In this document: positions 1 to 6,814 of the stretch, piece after piece
Position numbering within the stretch: position 1 is the stretch's first letter
How the letters are laid out: each line of letters starts with the position of its first letter
Assembly (NCBI GenBank): GCA_964453155.1
Contig: CAYVQU010000126.1
Location: 1-15,282, forward strand
Direction of reading: 5' to 3'
Length of the DNA: 15,282 nt
DNA from: CAYVQU01 sp964453155
Lineage (GTDB): Bacteria > Chloroflexota > Anaerolineae > Anaerolineales > UBA11858
The notes under the pieces: model-generated
Seen by the model: the letters and a program-made list of their open reading frames with translations, nothing else
Database searches by the model: none
What the model was told of the DNA's origin: nothing
Program-made: the position numbers and the translations under genes

Positions 1-33
1 GCAAAACTTGAAATCAGAACTCTCTCATCTGCC

Positions 34-48
34 CGTTACTGCGTAACG
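34..48. repeat. small perfect hairpin
   Basis: CGTTAC (34-39) and GTAACG (43-48) pair perfectly around a 3-nt loop. The hairpin lies in the 151-nt leader before the first gene. It has no following T-tract, so it does not look like an intrinsic terminator. Another GTTAC at 52-56 suggests it may be part of a degraded repeat. Function unknown. Confidence 0.4.
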
Positions 49-64
49 TGAGTTACATAGAGAA

Positions 65-151
65 GTCTGAGTAGTCTAAAATGTCTAAAACGTCCAATTG
101 GTCATTTCTCGCGACCATTTAGACTTCTTAGACCATTTAGACGTTTTTGAC
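65..151. repeat. 9-nt periodic GTC/GAC hairpin repeat, copy 1
   Basis: GTC occurs at 65, 74, 83, 92 and 101, exactly every 9 nt. GAC occurs at 113, 122, 131, 140 and 149, again exactly every 9 nt. The two arms mirror each other around a 9-nt loop (104-112), so every GTC can pair with a GAC. The spacers pair only partly, mostly through GTCTAA/TTAGAC-type stretches. The right arm ends one base before the ATG at 152. A second copy lies at 8905-8987 and a half copy inside manC. Because the unit is a multiple of three, the reading frame stays open through it, which makes the downstream gene look artificially long. Confidence 0.85.
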
Positions 152-1471
152 ATGCAATTAAAACCCCTCCTCGAAAAACTCTACCCCCTTCACCGCACCC
201 TGGCCTCTGATGGGATGGATGAAGCGCTTAAAATTGTTGGTGACCACCTGCCTGTGGCTGCCAACTACCAGATTGAAACCTATACCCCCGGCAACCCCAT
301 TTGGACCTGGAATGTGCCGGAGCGTTATGAGGTTCATGAAGCCTATTTGGAGACTGAATCTGGCGAACGGATTGTTGATTTCGCCAATAACCCCCTCCAT
401 ATCGTCTCCTATTCTCTGCCAGTTGATGAGTTGCTTACCTGGGATGAACTTGAATCTCATCTTTATTACAACGAGCAACGTCCCTGGGCCACCCCCTGGA
501 AATTCAAGTATTACGACCGCAGTTGGGGATTCTGCCTACCCAAGGATGTCTTCGACAAACTTCCCCGAGATGAAAAATATCATGCCGTAATCCGCTCTGA
601 ATTCAACACCGATCCAGAAAACGGCTTCCGCGTCTCGACCGGCACCCTGACCCCTAAACCCCTAACTCCTGATTCCCCCTCCCCCGGCGAAATTCTCATC
701 TCCACCCATCTCTGCCACCCCATGCAAGTCAATGACGACATCGCCGGAACAGTTACCGCCATCGAAGTTGCCCACCGCCTCGCCGAGAATCCGCTCCCGC
801 CCGGTTCGATGGCGGTTAAATTTTGGTTTGGTCCAGAAACGGTGGGTACCATTGCCTATTTAGCCCACAACGAGGATTTGATCCCGAACTTGAAGGCTGG
901 GATATTCGTCGAGATGACGGGCAACCAAAATCCCATTGCCTGGCACCATTCCCGCCAGCACGACCATCTCATTGACCGCATTACCCAACATGTTTTACGC
1001 GCCACGGATCACGTCGAACGCGATTTTGCCGCGGCCCCGGCCAATGATGAGCGCGTGATCAACGGCCCGGGGATTAACGTGCCTTGCATTTCTATCAATC
1101 GTTGGCCCTACGATGAATACCACACCACCGACGACAATCCTGACATCATCCATGAAGAGATGCTGCAGGGTGCGGCTGACATTATTGAAGAAATCGTCCG
1201 AATTTATGCTACCAACTATATCCCCAAACGGACATTTCGGGGGCCGGTGTTCCTCTCTGGGCACGGCCTGTGGGTCGATTGGCAGGAGAATTGGGAGCTT
1301 AACCGGGCCATTGAGAAAATAATGTTCATGTTCGAAGGTCAACATAGCATTTTTGACATCGCCGCTGCCGTCAACCTTGATTATTGGGTGGTCCGTGATT
1401 ATGTTGAGAAATTCCTAACGAAAGGGTTTGTCGTAGCCCTACCCGTACCGAGTGAGGTTCCTCACGAATGA
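152..1471 (+). CDS. DUF4910-type M28-like Zn aminopeptidase/amidohydrolase
   Basis: A 439-residue protein resembling the DUF4910/DUF2172 proteins that often sit in polysaccharide loci. These have a Zn-aminopeptidase (M28-like) core plus a C-terminal winged helix. Visible core motifs are a THLCHP segment with H186 and H189 followed by N194-D195-D196, then FGPETVGT and a VEMTGN glutamate, and a DEYHTTDD segment near the end of the catalytic domain. These fit a metal-binding hydrolase. The last ~70 residues (IFDIAAAVNLDYWVVRDYVEKFL) look like the winged helix. The true substrate is unknown; trimming or deacylation of an amino-sugar or peptide substituent is plausible. I chose ATG 152. The frame also stays open back to a TTG at 98, but those 18 extra codons are the repeat. 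No clear Shine-Dalgarno site is visible. The stop overlaps the next start by 4 nt. Confidence 0.8.
   Translation: MQLKPLLEKLYPLHRTLASDGMDEALKIVGDHLPVAANYQIETYTPGNPIWTWNVPERYEVHEAYLETESGERIVDFANNPLHIVSYSLPVDELLTWDELESHLYYNEQRPWATPWKFKYYDRSWGFCLPKDVFDKLPRDEKYHAVIRSEFNTDPENGFRVSTGTLTPKPLTPDSPSPGEILISTHLCHPMQVNDDIAGTVTAIEVAHRLAENPLPPGSMAVKFWFGPETVGTIAYLAHNEDLIPNLKAGIFVEMTGNQNPIAWHHSRQHDHLIDRITQHVLRATDHVERDFAAAPANDERVINGPGINVPCISINRWPYDEYHTTDDNPDIIHEEMLQGAADIIEEIVRIYATNYIPKRTFRGPVFLSGHGLWVDWQENWELNRAIEKIMFMFEGQHSIFDIAAAVNLDYWVVRDYVEKFLTKGFVVALPVPSEVPHE
1452..1465. promoter_or_regulatory. RBS of the next gene inside a small palindrome
   Basis: GTGAG (1452-1456) and CTCAC (1461-1465) pair around a 4-nt loop just before the ATG at 1468. 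The GAGG within it is the only Shine-Dalgarno-like sequence for the downstream gene. Ribosomes finishing the upstream gene would melt it, which fits translational coupling through the ATGA overlap. The regulatory role is inferred. Confidence 0.35.
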
Positions 1472-2322
1472 AAAAAGTTGTTGCCATTATTCAAGCTCGC
1501 ATGTCCTCATCCCGTCTCCCAGGGAAAGTCCTCCTCGATATTGGCAATAAACCAATGCTTGAATGGGTGGTTGAACGTGTGCGACGGGCGCGAACCGTTC
1601 ATGAAGTTGTTGTGGCTACAACTACCGATCCATTGGACGATCCAGTATTTGCGTTTTGCAAAAGCAAAGATTATCGAGTTGGACGCGGCAGCGTTCACAA
1701 TGTCTTCGATCGCTATTATCAGGCTGCTAAACATTTTCAGGCCGATATTATCGTGCGAATCACGGCCGATTGCCCATTAGTTGATCCTGATTTGATTGAT
1801 CAAGCTGTTATGTTGCTGCTGCCACAAACCAGTACGCTCTCGCTGCGATCTCGATTGGCAGCCCCGCGTTTTGAGTTTGTCGCCAACCGTTTGCCGCCCC
1901 CCTGGGGTCGAACGTATCCGATTGGATTGGATATTGAAGTTTTCACGATGGATGCATTCCAACGCGCCAAAAGTCTGGTCGTGGCCAAACACCAGCGTGA
2001 ACATGTAACCCCATTTTTTTACGAAGGAACCCCAGTGGATCAGCTCAAATACTCGATCCCCAATTCGCCCTTCTCGAGTGCGATGACCCCAGAAGGTAAT
2101 CACATTGCCCTGATGCACAACACCCCAGATTTGGGTCATTATCGTTGGACGGTTGATACCCCCGCCGATTTAGAATTAATCCGTACCATTGCCTCCCGTT
2201 TCCCAGATGACACCTTCTCATGGAGAGATGTGCTAGCCCTGGTCCAACGTGAACCGGAACTCTGCGAGATCAACGCCCGCGTCCAACACAAAACGCATCT
2301 CGACACAGATCACCGCGAGTAA
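1468..2322 (+). CDS. SpsF-like cytidylyltransferase (spore-coat polysaccharide family)
   Basis: A 284-residue protein of the SpsF / acylneuraminate-cytidylyltransferase-like family, with a GT-A-like nucleotidyltransferase fold. The N-terminal nucleotide-binding signature IIQARMSSSRLPGKVL spans about residues 7-22, with R11, R16 and K20. RITADCPLVDPDLID follows at about 96-110 and supplies the metal-binding Asp, and a DIEVF segment lies later. It probably activates a sugar or sugar acid as a CMP or CDP conjugate. The exact sugar cannot be read from sequence. It is slightly longer than typical SpsF proteins (about 240-250). It starts at ATG 1468 inside the stop of the preceding gene. It is distinct from the NeuA-type enzyme at 13625-14341, so two cytidylyltransferases serve this locus. 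Confidence 0.8.
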   Translation: MKKVVAIIQARMSSSRLPGKVLLDIGNKPMLEWVVERVRRARTVHEVVVATTTDPLDDPVFAFCKSKDYRVGRGSVHNVFDRYYQAAKHFQADIIVRITADCPLVDPDLIDQAVMLLLPQTSTLSLRSRLAAPRFEFVANRLPPPWGRTYPIGLDIEVFTMDAFQRAKSLVVAKHQREHVTPFFYEGTPVDQLKYSIPNSPFSSAMTPEGNHIALMHNTPDLGHYRWTVDTPADLELIRTIASRFPDDTFSWRDVLALVQREPELCEINARVQHKTHLDTDHRE

Positions 2323-2361
2323 ATCCACCATACTTAACCTTCAAGCTCCGCCTCAGCAATC

Positions 2362-3255
2362 ATGTCCTTTTTGACCATTTTTACTGCCCCCAAACCCTTC
2401 ACCGATCATCATATCGACACCATCCAACGCAATGCCATTCGTTCGTGGCAGAATTTGGGTGACAATGTTGATGTCATCATGGTTGGGGATGAGGCCGGGA
2501 TGACGGAAGTCGCATCGGAACTGGATGTTACTCATCTTCCCGAAGTGCGCTGCAGTGAATGGGGCACACCCCTGGTCAGTTCGATCTTTGAATTGGCCCG
2601 TAATGCTACCGACAGCCCCTATCTGGCCTATGTCAACGCTGATATTTTGCTCCTGCCAGAGTTTGTGGATATTACCCGCCAGGTAGCAGCCCAGGTACAA
2701 AATTTCCTGGTTGTGGGACAGCGTTGGGATTTGGATGTCACCCAAAATATGGATTTTGGTCCAACCTGGGTTACAGATTTGAGATTTGATACCCAGTCTC
2801 GCGGCGAACTTCACCGCCCAGCAGGTAGTGATTATTTTATTTTTCCCCGCGATCTCTTCATCAATATGCCTGATTTCGCCATCGGTCGGGCTGGTTGGGA
2901 TAACTGGATGATCTTCCAAGCCCTCCGACAGCGCTGGCCCGTTATTGATGCCACTCCTGATTTGATGATCATTCATCAAAATCACGATTATGCCCATCTT
3001 CCGGGCGGCAAACCCCATTACGACCACGAAGAGACCAAAATCAACGCCGCGCTGGGTGGCGGGATGCAAAACATGTACATGACCCTCGATACCAGCTACG
3101 AACTCATAGACGGGGTTGTGCGCCGGTCGCGCTGGACTCGCGATCGCACCCTGCGTCGCCTGGAGCGGTTTTTCAGCCCTGAAAATGACCAGGATCGCGG
3201 TCTAAAATACAAGATTTCACGGCGGTTCCGTCGGATGCGACGAGGGATTATCTAA
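2362..3255 (+). CDS. putative GT-A-fold glycosyltransferase
   Basis: A 297-residue soluble protein with no signal peptide or membrane segment. The N-terminus (FLTIFTAPKPF) leads into a Rossmann-like alternation. LAYVNADILLLPEF (N92-A93-D94) sits where GT-A enzymes carry their DXD metal/nucleotide-sugar motif. Further conserved-looking stretches are VVGQRWDLDV, PAGSDYFIFPRDLF, IGRAGWDNWMI and IIHQNHDYAHLPGG. I recall similar uncharacterised proteins in polysaccharide clusters, but no characterised member. Donor and acceptor are unknown. The C-terminal ~50 residues are very Arg-rich (RRSRWTRDRTLRRLE), which could favour membrane-surface association. It starts at ATG 2362, 39 nt after the previous stop, without an obvious Shine-Dalgarno site. 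Confidence 0.6.
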   Translation: MSFLTIFTAPKPFTDHHIDTIQRNAIRSWQNLGDNVDVIMVGDEAGMTEVASELDVTHLPEVRCSEWGTPLVSSIFELARNATDSPYLAYVNADILLLPEFVDITRQVAAQVQNFLVVGQRWDLDVTQNMDFGPTWVTDLRFDTQSRGELHRPAGSDYFIFPRDLFINMPDFAIGRAGWDNWMIFQALRQRWPVIDATPDLMIIHQNHDYAHLPGGKPHYDHEETKINAALGGGMQNMYMTLDTSYELIDGVVRRSRWTRDRTLRRLERFFSPENDQDRGLKYKISRRFRRMRRGII

Positions 3256-3257
3256 TT

Positions 3258-3332
3258 CACCACAAAGACACGAAGGCACAAAGTTACACTAAGATTTTTT
3301 GTGAATCTTAGAGACTTAGTGGCTTCGTGGTG
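3258..3332. repeat. CACAAAG/CTTTGTG hairpin repeat, copy 1
   Basis: The outer arms CACCACAAAG (3258-3267) and CTTCGTGGTG (3323-3332) pair with one A/C mismatch. The core CTAAGATT (3289-3296) and AATCTTAG (3304-3311) is a perfect 8-bp stem with a 7-nt loop. Between them run AAG-ending units about 8-10 nt apart on the left, and CTT-starting units 8 nt apart on the right. The 3' arm ends 8 nt before the ATG at 3341, and its GGTGAG can act as that gene's ribosome-binding site. Related copies lie at 10753-10814 and 13551-13615. A role as attenuator or terminator is possible; no clean T-tract follows the outer stem. Confidence 0.8.
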
Positions 3333-3340
3333 AGAGTACT

Positions 3341-4216
3341 ATGCCCGAAAAAGTAGAAAATTGTCTGCTGTGTGAACACGAAACCCACAGCCATTTTGAG
3401 ACCATTGAGTTTCGCGATGAACAAGTTGTCAATCAAATTTGTGATCAGTGTGGATTGGTCTTCCAATCCCCACGGATGACCGCGACTGAGTTGGATGAAT
3501 TTTACGCGGCCGAATATCGCCAGGTTTATCAGGGGGATGAAGGTCCGAACGAGAAGGATTTGCGGACCCAGGAAGGACGGGCCGAATCCCTCCTGAAATT
3601 TGTGATGGATACTGTTCCCGCAGTTAATCGCCACCTCGATGTTGGCTGCTCGGCCGGAATCCTACTTCAGGAATTTCAAGGCCATTATTGTTCCCAGCTC
3701 GTTGGGGTTGAACCCGGTGAAGCGTATCGTACTTATACCCAGTCTCAGGGTCTCTCCGTTTATCCTGATATTGCTGATTTAAAGATGGCCAACGAAGCCC
3801 CCTTTGATTTGGTCAGCATGGGGCATGTTTTAGAACATTTTGCTGATCCCGTTGGATATCTCACCGATCTACGAGAGACGGTAATGGCCCCTCAAGGGTT
3901 ATTGTTAATCGAAGTCCCCAATTTGTATTCACACGACAGTTTCGAAATTGCCCATATGACAGCTTTCAGTGAACATACTTTGACCCAAACCCTGCAAAAG
4001 GCCGGATTTGAGATTGTCAAAATCAAAGCTCATGGACGGCCGCGCTCTGATCTATTACCACTCTATTTGACCGTCATTGCCCGGGTGATTGAAGGGGATG
4101 TTGATTATCAGTTGGAACCTGAAACCAATGTGCCTTTTAAGCGTCGTCAAGGGATGCTGCGGCGGAAAATAATTCAACGCTTGTTCCCGGGGAAGGCTTG
4201 GAAGCCTATCCATTAA
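3341..4216 (+). CDS. class I SAM-dependent methyltransferase with N-terminal zinc knuckle
   Basis: A 291-residue protein. C8-x2-C11 and C34-x2-C37 form a four-Cys zinc-binding module at the N-terminus, as seen in sugar C- and O-methyltransferases. The Rossmann methyltransferase domain follows, with SAM-binding motif I LDVGCSAG at 99-106, an acidic post-I segment GVEPGE, SMGHVLEHFADP (motif II region) and LLLIEVPN. A hydrophobic VIARVIEG segment is near the end. It probably methylates a nucleotide sugar or glycan residue. I cannot tell C- from O- or N-methylation. It starts at ATG 3341 just behind the hairpin repeat. The downstream glycosyltransferase begins 2 nt after its stop (or overlaps it by 19 nt if a TTG at 4198 is used). 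Confidence 0.8.
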   Translation: MPEKVENCLLCEHETHSHFETIEFRDEQVVNQICDQCGLVFQSPRMTATELDEFYAAEYRQVYQGDEGPNEKDLRTQEGRAESLLKFVMDTVPAVNRHLDVGCSAGILLQEFQGHYCSQLVGVEPGEAYRTYTQSQGLSVYPDIADLKMANEAPFDLVSMGHVLEHFADPVGYLTDLRETVMAPQGLLLIEVPNLYSHDSFEIAHMTAFSEHTLTQTLQKAGFEIVKIKAHGRPRSDLLPLYLTVIARVIEGDVDYQLEPETNVPFKRRQGMLRRKIIQRLFPGKAWKPIH

Positions 4217-4218
4217 AG

Positions 4219-5178
4219 ATGCGAGTCGGTCAAAATCCTGCCAAATCTGCCCGAACCGTTGCCCAACCTAAAAAGATTACGGTGGCGGTGGTGTCATACA
4301 TCCCCACGTTGGGGGGCTATTACGCTGAGAGCCTGGAGGTTTTCAAAACCTGTCTCCACAGCATTTGGGAGCATACCAAAATTCCCTACGATTTGATGGT
4401 GTTTGACAACGCCAGTTGTCATGAAGTCCGAGATTATTTAAGTGCCGCCCAGGACGCTGGCAAAATACAGTATCTGACACTCTCAGAGCAGAATATTGGC
4501 AAAGCTGGGGCCTGGAATTTCATTTTTGGGGCGGCACCAGGGGACTACATTGCCTACGCGGATAGCGACGTTTACCATCATCCCGGCTGGCTGAAACCCC
4601 AAATTGAATTGTTGGAGATGTTCTCAGAAACCGGCATGGTCACTGGGATGCCGATGTGGACGCCGGAAGAATTTTCAACTGCGACGGTTACTTGGGCGGA
4701 GCAAGACCCAGAAGTGAAATTTGAGCGCGGTAAATTTCTGGCCTGGGAAGATTACTGGCAGCATTCCAAGAGTTTAGGCAAAGATGAAGCCTACGCCCGG
4801 GAGAAATTCGATAACATACAAGAAGCGGTGATCGAATACCAGGATCAGCGCTATTTTATTGGCGCCGCCCATTTTCAATTTGTAGCCCGAAAAACCGCGT
4901 TGCAAGCTGTGATGCCGATCCCCTCTGAGCGACCGATGGGGCAGGTTCGAAGATTAGATGTCGCGCTAAATGAGGCCGGTTATCTTCGGTTTTGTACCCC
5001 AGACTTGTGGGTGCAACATATGGGCAATACTCTGCGGCCGGAGTTTAAAATGTCACCAACGGGTACCCCTCAGAAATCCGGTGTGCGGATCGCAGGGAGC
5101 TGGTGGAAAAATCGGCTGGTCCGCAGAATTGCCCATTGGCTCTATCATCAAACATTCAATATTCTATATAAGGATTGA
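4219..5178 (+). CDS. family 2 glycosyltransferase
   Basis: A 319-residue GT-A enzyme of the GT2 type. The N-terminal strand KITVAVVSYIP is the nucleotide-binding start, followed by LMVFDNASC and SEQNIGKAGAWN. The D115-S116-D117 motif in IAYADSDVYHHPGW is the metal/UDP-binding DXD. An aromatic acceptor region with FIGAAHFQFVARK follows, then a basic C-terminus. There are no transmembrane helices, so it is probably cytoplasmic or peripheral, extending a lipid-linked glycan. I chose ATG 4219, 2 nt past the previous stop. A TTG at 4198 would add seven residues and overlap the methyltransferase. The overlap or near-contact supports translational coupling with its neighbours. Sugar specificity is unknown. 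Confidence 0.8.
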   Translation: MRVGQNPAKSARTVAQPKKITVAVVSYIPTLGGYYAESLEVFKTCLHSIWEHTKIPYDLMVFDNASCHEVRDYLSAAQDAGKIQYLTLSEQNIGKAGAWNFIFGAAPGDYIAYADSDVYHHPGWLKPQIELLEMFSETGMVTGMPMWTPEEFSTATVTWAEQDPEVKFERGKFLAWEDYWQHSKSLGKDEAYAREKFDNIQEAVIEYQDQRYFIGAAHFQFVARKTALQAVMPIPSERPMGQVRRLDVALNEAGYLRFCTPDLWVQHMGNTLRPEFKMSPTGTPQKSGVRIAGSWWKNRLVRRIAHWLYHQTFNILYKD

Positions 5179-5186
5179 TCTTAAGA

Positions 5187-6614
5187 ATGGGAAAACGAGT
5201 TTTCATTAGCGCCGATCATGGTTTGGCGGTGATTTATTTTTTGCAAAGTGATGTGATTTCAACCATTTTGGCTGCTGATGTGGAAGTGGTCTTGTTGACA
5301 GCTGCCAGCTTGAAGGACAAAATCGAAGAACGTTTTGGGCGGCCGGGTTTGATCATCGAAGATTTACGGTTGGATCAGGCTGATGAATATTTCAAATCCG
5401 ACGGTGTGCAATGGTGGTTAAATTTCTTCCGCCGAGCCGGGCCTTCGGCTAAAATGAACCTGGAAACGGTGGACAATTACGTCAATTGGGTGCGGACCGA
5501 GTCGCGTGGGATACGGCGGCGGATTTTCCCCCTGGTGGAAGCTGGGGTCTGGCTGCTACGCCATGCGCGTTGGGCTCGGAAGGCATTGATCCGCATGCAA
5601 GCTCGATACACACCGAATATTTATGGGGATTTATTTGAAAAATACCAGCCCGATGTGGTAATCGCGGCGACCCCCGGTTGGCGCTTGGATCGCTATCTCT
5701 TGCGGGAAGCCGCGACCCGCGGGATTCCAACCGCGGCCATCGTCCAGGGTTGGGATAACCCCAGTAGTCATGCGCTGCAAGGTGCGCCCATTGACTGGAT
5801 CACTTGCTGGTCGGAGCCGCAGAAAGATGAGTTGTTGGTGGGTTCGGATTGGGACCCCACACGCGTGCATATTGGCGGCATCCCCTCGTATGACGGTTAT
5901 TTCCAGGGCGAATGGCTGCTGTCAAAAGAAGAATATTACGATTTGCACGGCCTGGACCCGGCGCGGAAATTATTGGGGTATGCGTGTAGTTTTGTAACTT
6001 ATTCGCCGAATATTCAAAATATTGAGGCCCTGGCTAAATTAGTGTACTCTGGTGAGTTGATCGAACCAACTCAATTGCTGGTTCGTTTGCATCCAAACCA
6101 TTTTACCGATGTCAAACGTTGGGCGCGGGAGCGCGAGCAAGTCCGCGCCTTGGTAAAGGATTACGACCACGTCCATCTGGTCGAGCCGGTGCCCTTGGGG
6201 GAAGAATTTGGCTACTATTCGGGTGAAGACATGCCCGAGAAAACTTCGATGATGGCGCATTCGGACATTTTCTTGACGGTTTATTCAACGATGGTGGTTG
6301 AGGCTTCCATCCATGAACGGCCGATCATCGCAGTGACAATTAATTCTGAAACTGGCTGGCCAGGCCAATATTCGCTCAAGTTAACCGAAATCGGCAAATG
6401 GCCGACACATGGTCGTTTCCGTGCGGCCAACGCGGGGATCGTAGTGGATAACGCCGCTGATCTGAAAGAGGCCCTCAACCGCTATCTAGAAAACCCTGAA
6501 GTCGATTTGGACGCTCAGCGCGCCTTTATCCGCCAGGAATGCTCCTATACCGATAGCAGTGCTGGATGCCGAACGGCTGAGTTTTTCCTGTCCATTTTGG
6601 ATAAAGCAAAGTAA
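5187..6614 (+). CDS. GT-B-fold glycosyltransferase / CDP-glycerol phosphotransferase-like protein
   Basis: A 475-residue protein that looks like a two-domain GT-B enzyme. It starts with KRVFISADHG, resembling an N-terminal Rossmann strand. PDVVIAATPGWRLDRYLLREA, then GIPTAAIVQGWDN, precede the interdomain region. The C-terminal half has LLVRLHPNHF near residue 300 and a TVYSTMVVEASIHERPII stretch from residue 364. That HPN plus STMxxEA pattern is typical of CDP-glycerol:glycerophosphotransferases and related GT-B transferases. It could transfer a glycosyl or polyol-phosphate unit; the family cannot be fixed by eye. I chose ATG 5187, with AAGGA at 5170-5174 (spacing 12). A TTG at 5175 overlaps the previous stop but has no spacing to that site. 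A 200-nt repeat-filled gap follows. Confidence 0.65.
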   Translation: MGKRVFISADHGLAVIYFLQSDVISTILAADVEVVLLTAASLKDKIEERFGRPGLIIEDLRLDQADEYFKSDGVQWWLNFFRRAGPSAKMNLETVDNYVNWVRTESRGIRRRIFPLVEAGVWLLRHARWARKALIRMQARYTPNIYGDLFEKYQPDVVIAATPGWRLDRYLLREAATRGIPTAAIVQGWDNPSSHALQGAPIDWITCWSEPQKDELLVGSDWDPTRVHIGGIPSYDGYFQGEWLLSKEEYYDLHGLDPARKLLGYACSFVTYSPNIQNIEALAKLVYSGELIEPTQLLVRLHPNHFTDVKRWAREREQVRALVKDYDHVHLVEPVPLGEEFGYYSGEDMPEKTSMMAHSDIFLTVYSTMVVEASIHERPIIAVTINSETGWPGQYSLKLTEIGKWPTHGRFRAANAGIVVDNAADLKEALNRYLENPEVDLDAQRAFIRQECSYTDSSAGCRTAEFFLSILDKAK

Positions 6615-6616
6615 TT

Positions 6617-6720
6617 CGTTCCAATGCTCTGCGTTGGAACGGTGGGTGGGACGTTCTATGTCCCGAAGTAATGGGCGCGGAGCGTCAAGAATAGGGTTAC
6701 GACGCAGGAACATCGGAACC
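6617..6720. repeat. compound cluster of four short hairpins
   Basis: Four hairpins lie in series. CGTTCCAATGC (6617-6627) pairs with GCGTTGGAACG (6631-6641) around a TCT loop, with one G-T pair. GGGACGT (6648-6654) pairs with ATGTCCC (6658-6664), again around TCT. GGCGC (6674-6678) pairs with GCGTC (6682-6686) around GGA, the complement of the previous loop type. GGTTACGA (6695-6702) pairs with TCGGAACC (6713-6720) with one mismatch. The set starts 2 nt after the stop at 6614. It resembles repeats I recall as widespread in environmental bacterial genomes. It fills much of the 6615-6814 gap and contains no credible gene. Confidence 0.75.
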
Positions 6721-6744
6721 AGTAGAAGGTAATCATAACAATAT

Positions 6745-6809
6745 AAACCGCGAATAGCGTTAATCTGCACGAATTATTAGCGTAAATTGGCGAGATTAGC
6801 GGTTTTTCC
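6745..6809. repeat. GCG-AAT hairpin repeat with trailing T-run, possible terminator
   Basis: AAACCGC (6745-6751) pairs with GCGGTTT (6799-6805). The interior carries about three GCGNNAAT-like units on the left and ATTAGCG/GATTAGCGG-like units on the right, so the arms are mirrored. The right arm runs into TTTTT (6803-6807), so it could terminate transcription from upstream. It ends just 6-10 nt before the sulfotransferase ATG at 6815, leaving no room for a promoter between them. If it terminates, the sulfotransferase would depend on read-through or on a promoter upstream of the hairpin. Confidence 0.65.
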
Positions 6810-6814
6810 CTTTC

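Noticed and set aside
98..151. N-terminal extension of the first gene from a TTG at 98
   Set aside because: The 18 added codons are entirely the right part of the 9-nt periodic repeat, and an ATG lies at 152 right after it. The open frame is a by-product of the unit being a multiple of three.
65..151. CRISPR array
   Set aside because: The units are 9 nt with variable spacers of 6 nt and mirrored halves. There are no 25-40-nt repeats, spacers of phage length or cas genes.
65..151. Classical MITE or insertion sequence with target-site duplication
   Set aside because: I found no flanking direct duplication or transposase. The arms have internal 9-nt phasing that terminal inverted repeats lack.
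2353..3069. Long minus-strand open frame opposite the gene at 2362-3255
   Set aside because: No recognisable motifs. It mirrors a well-supported plus-strand gene, and every credible gene in the window is on the plus strand.
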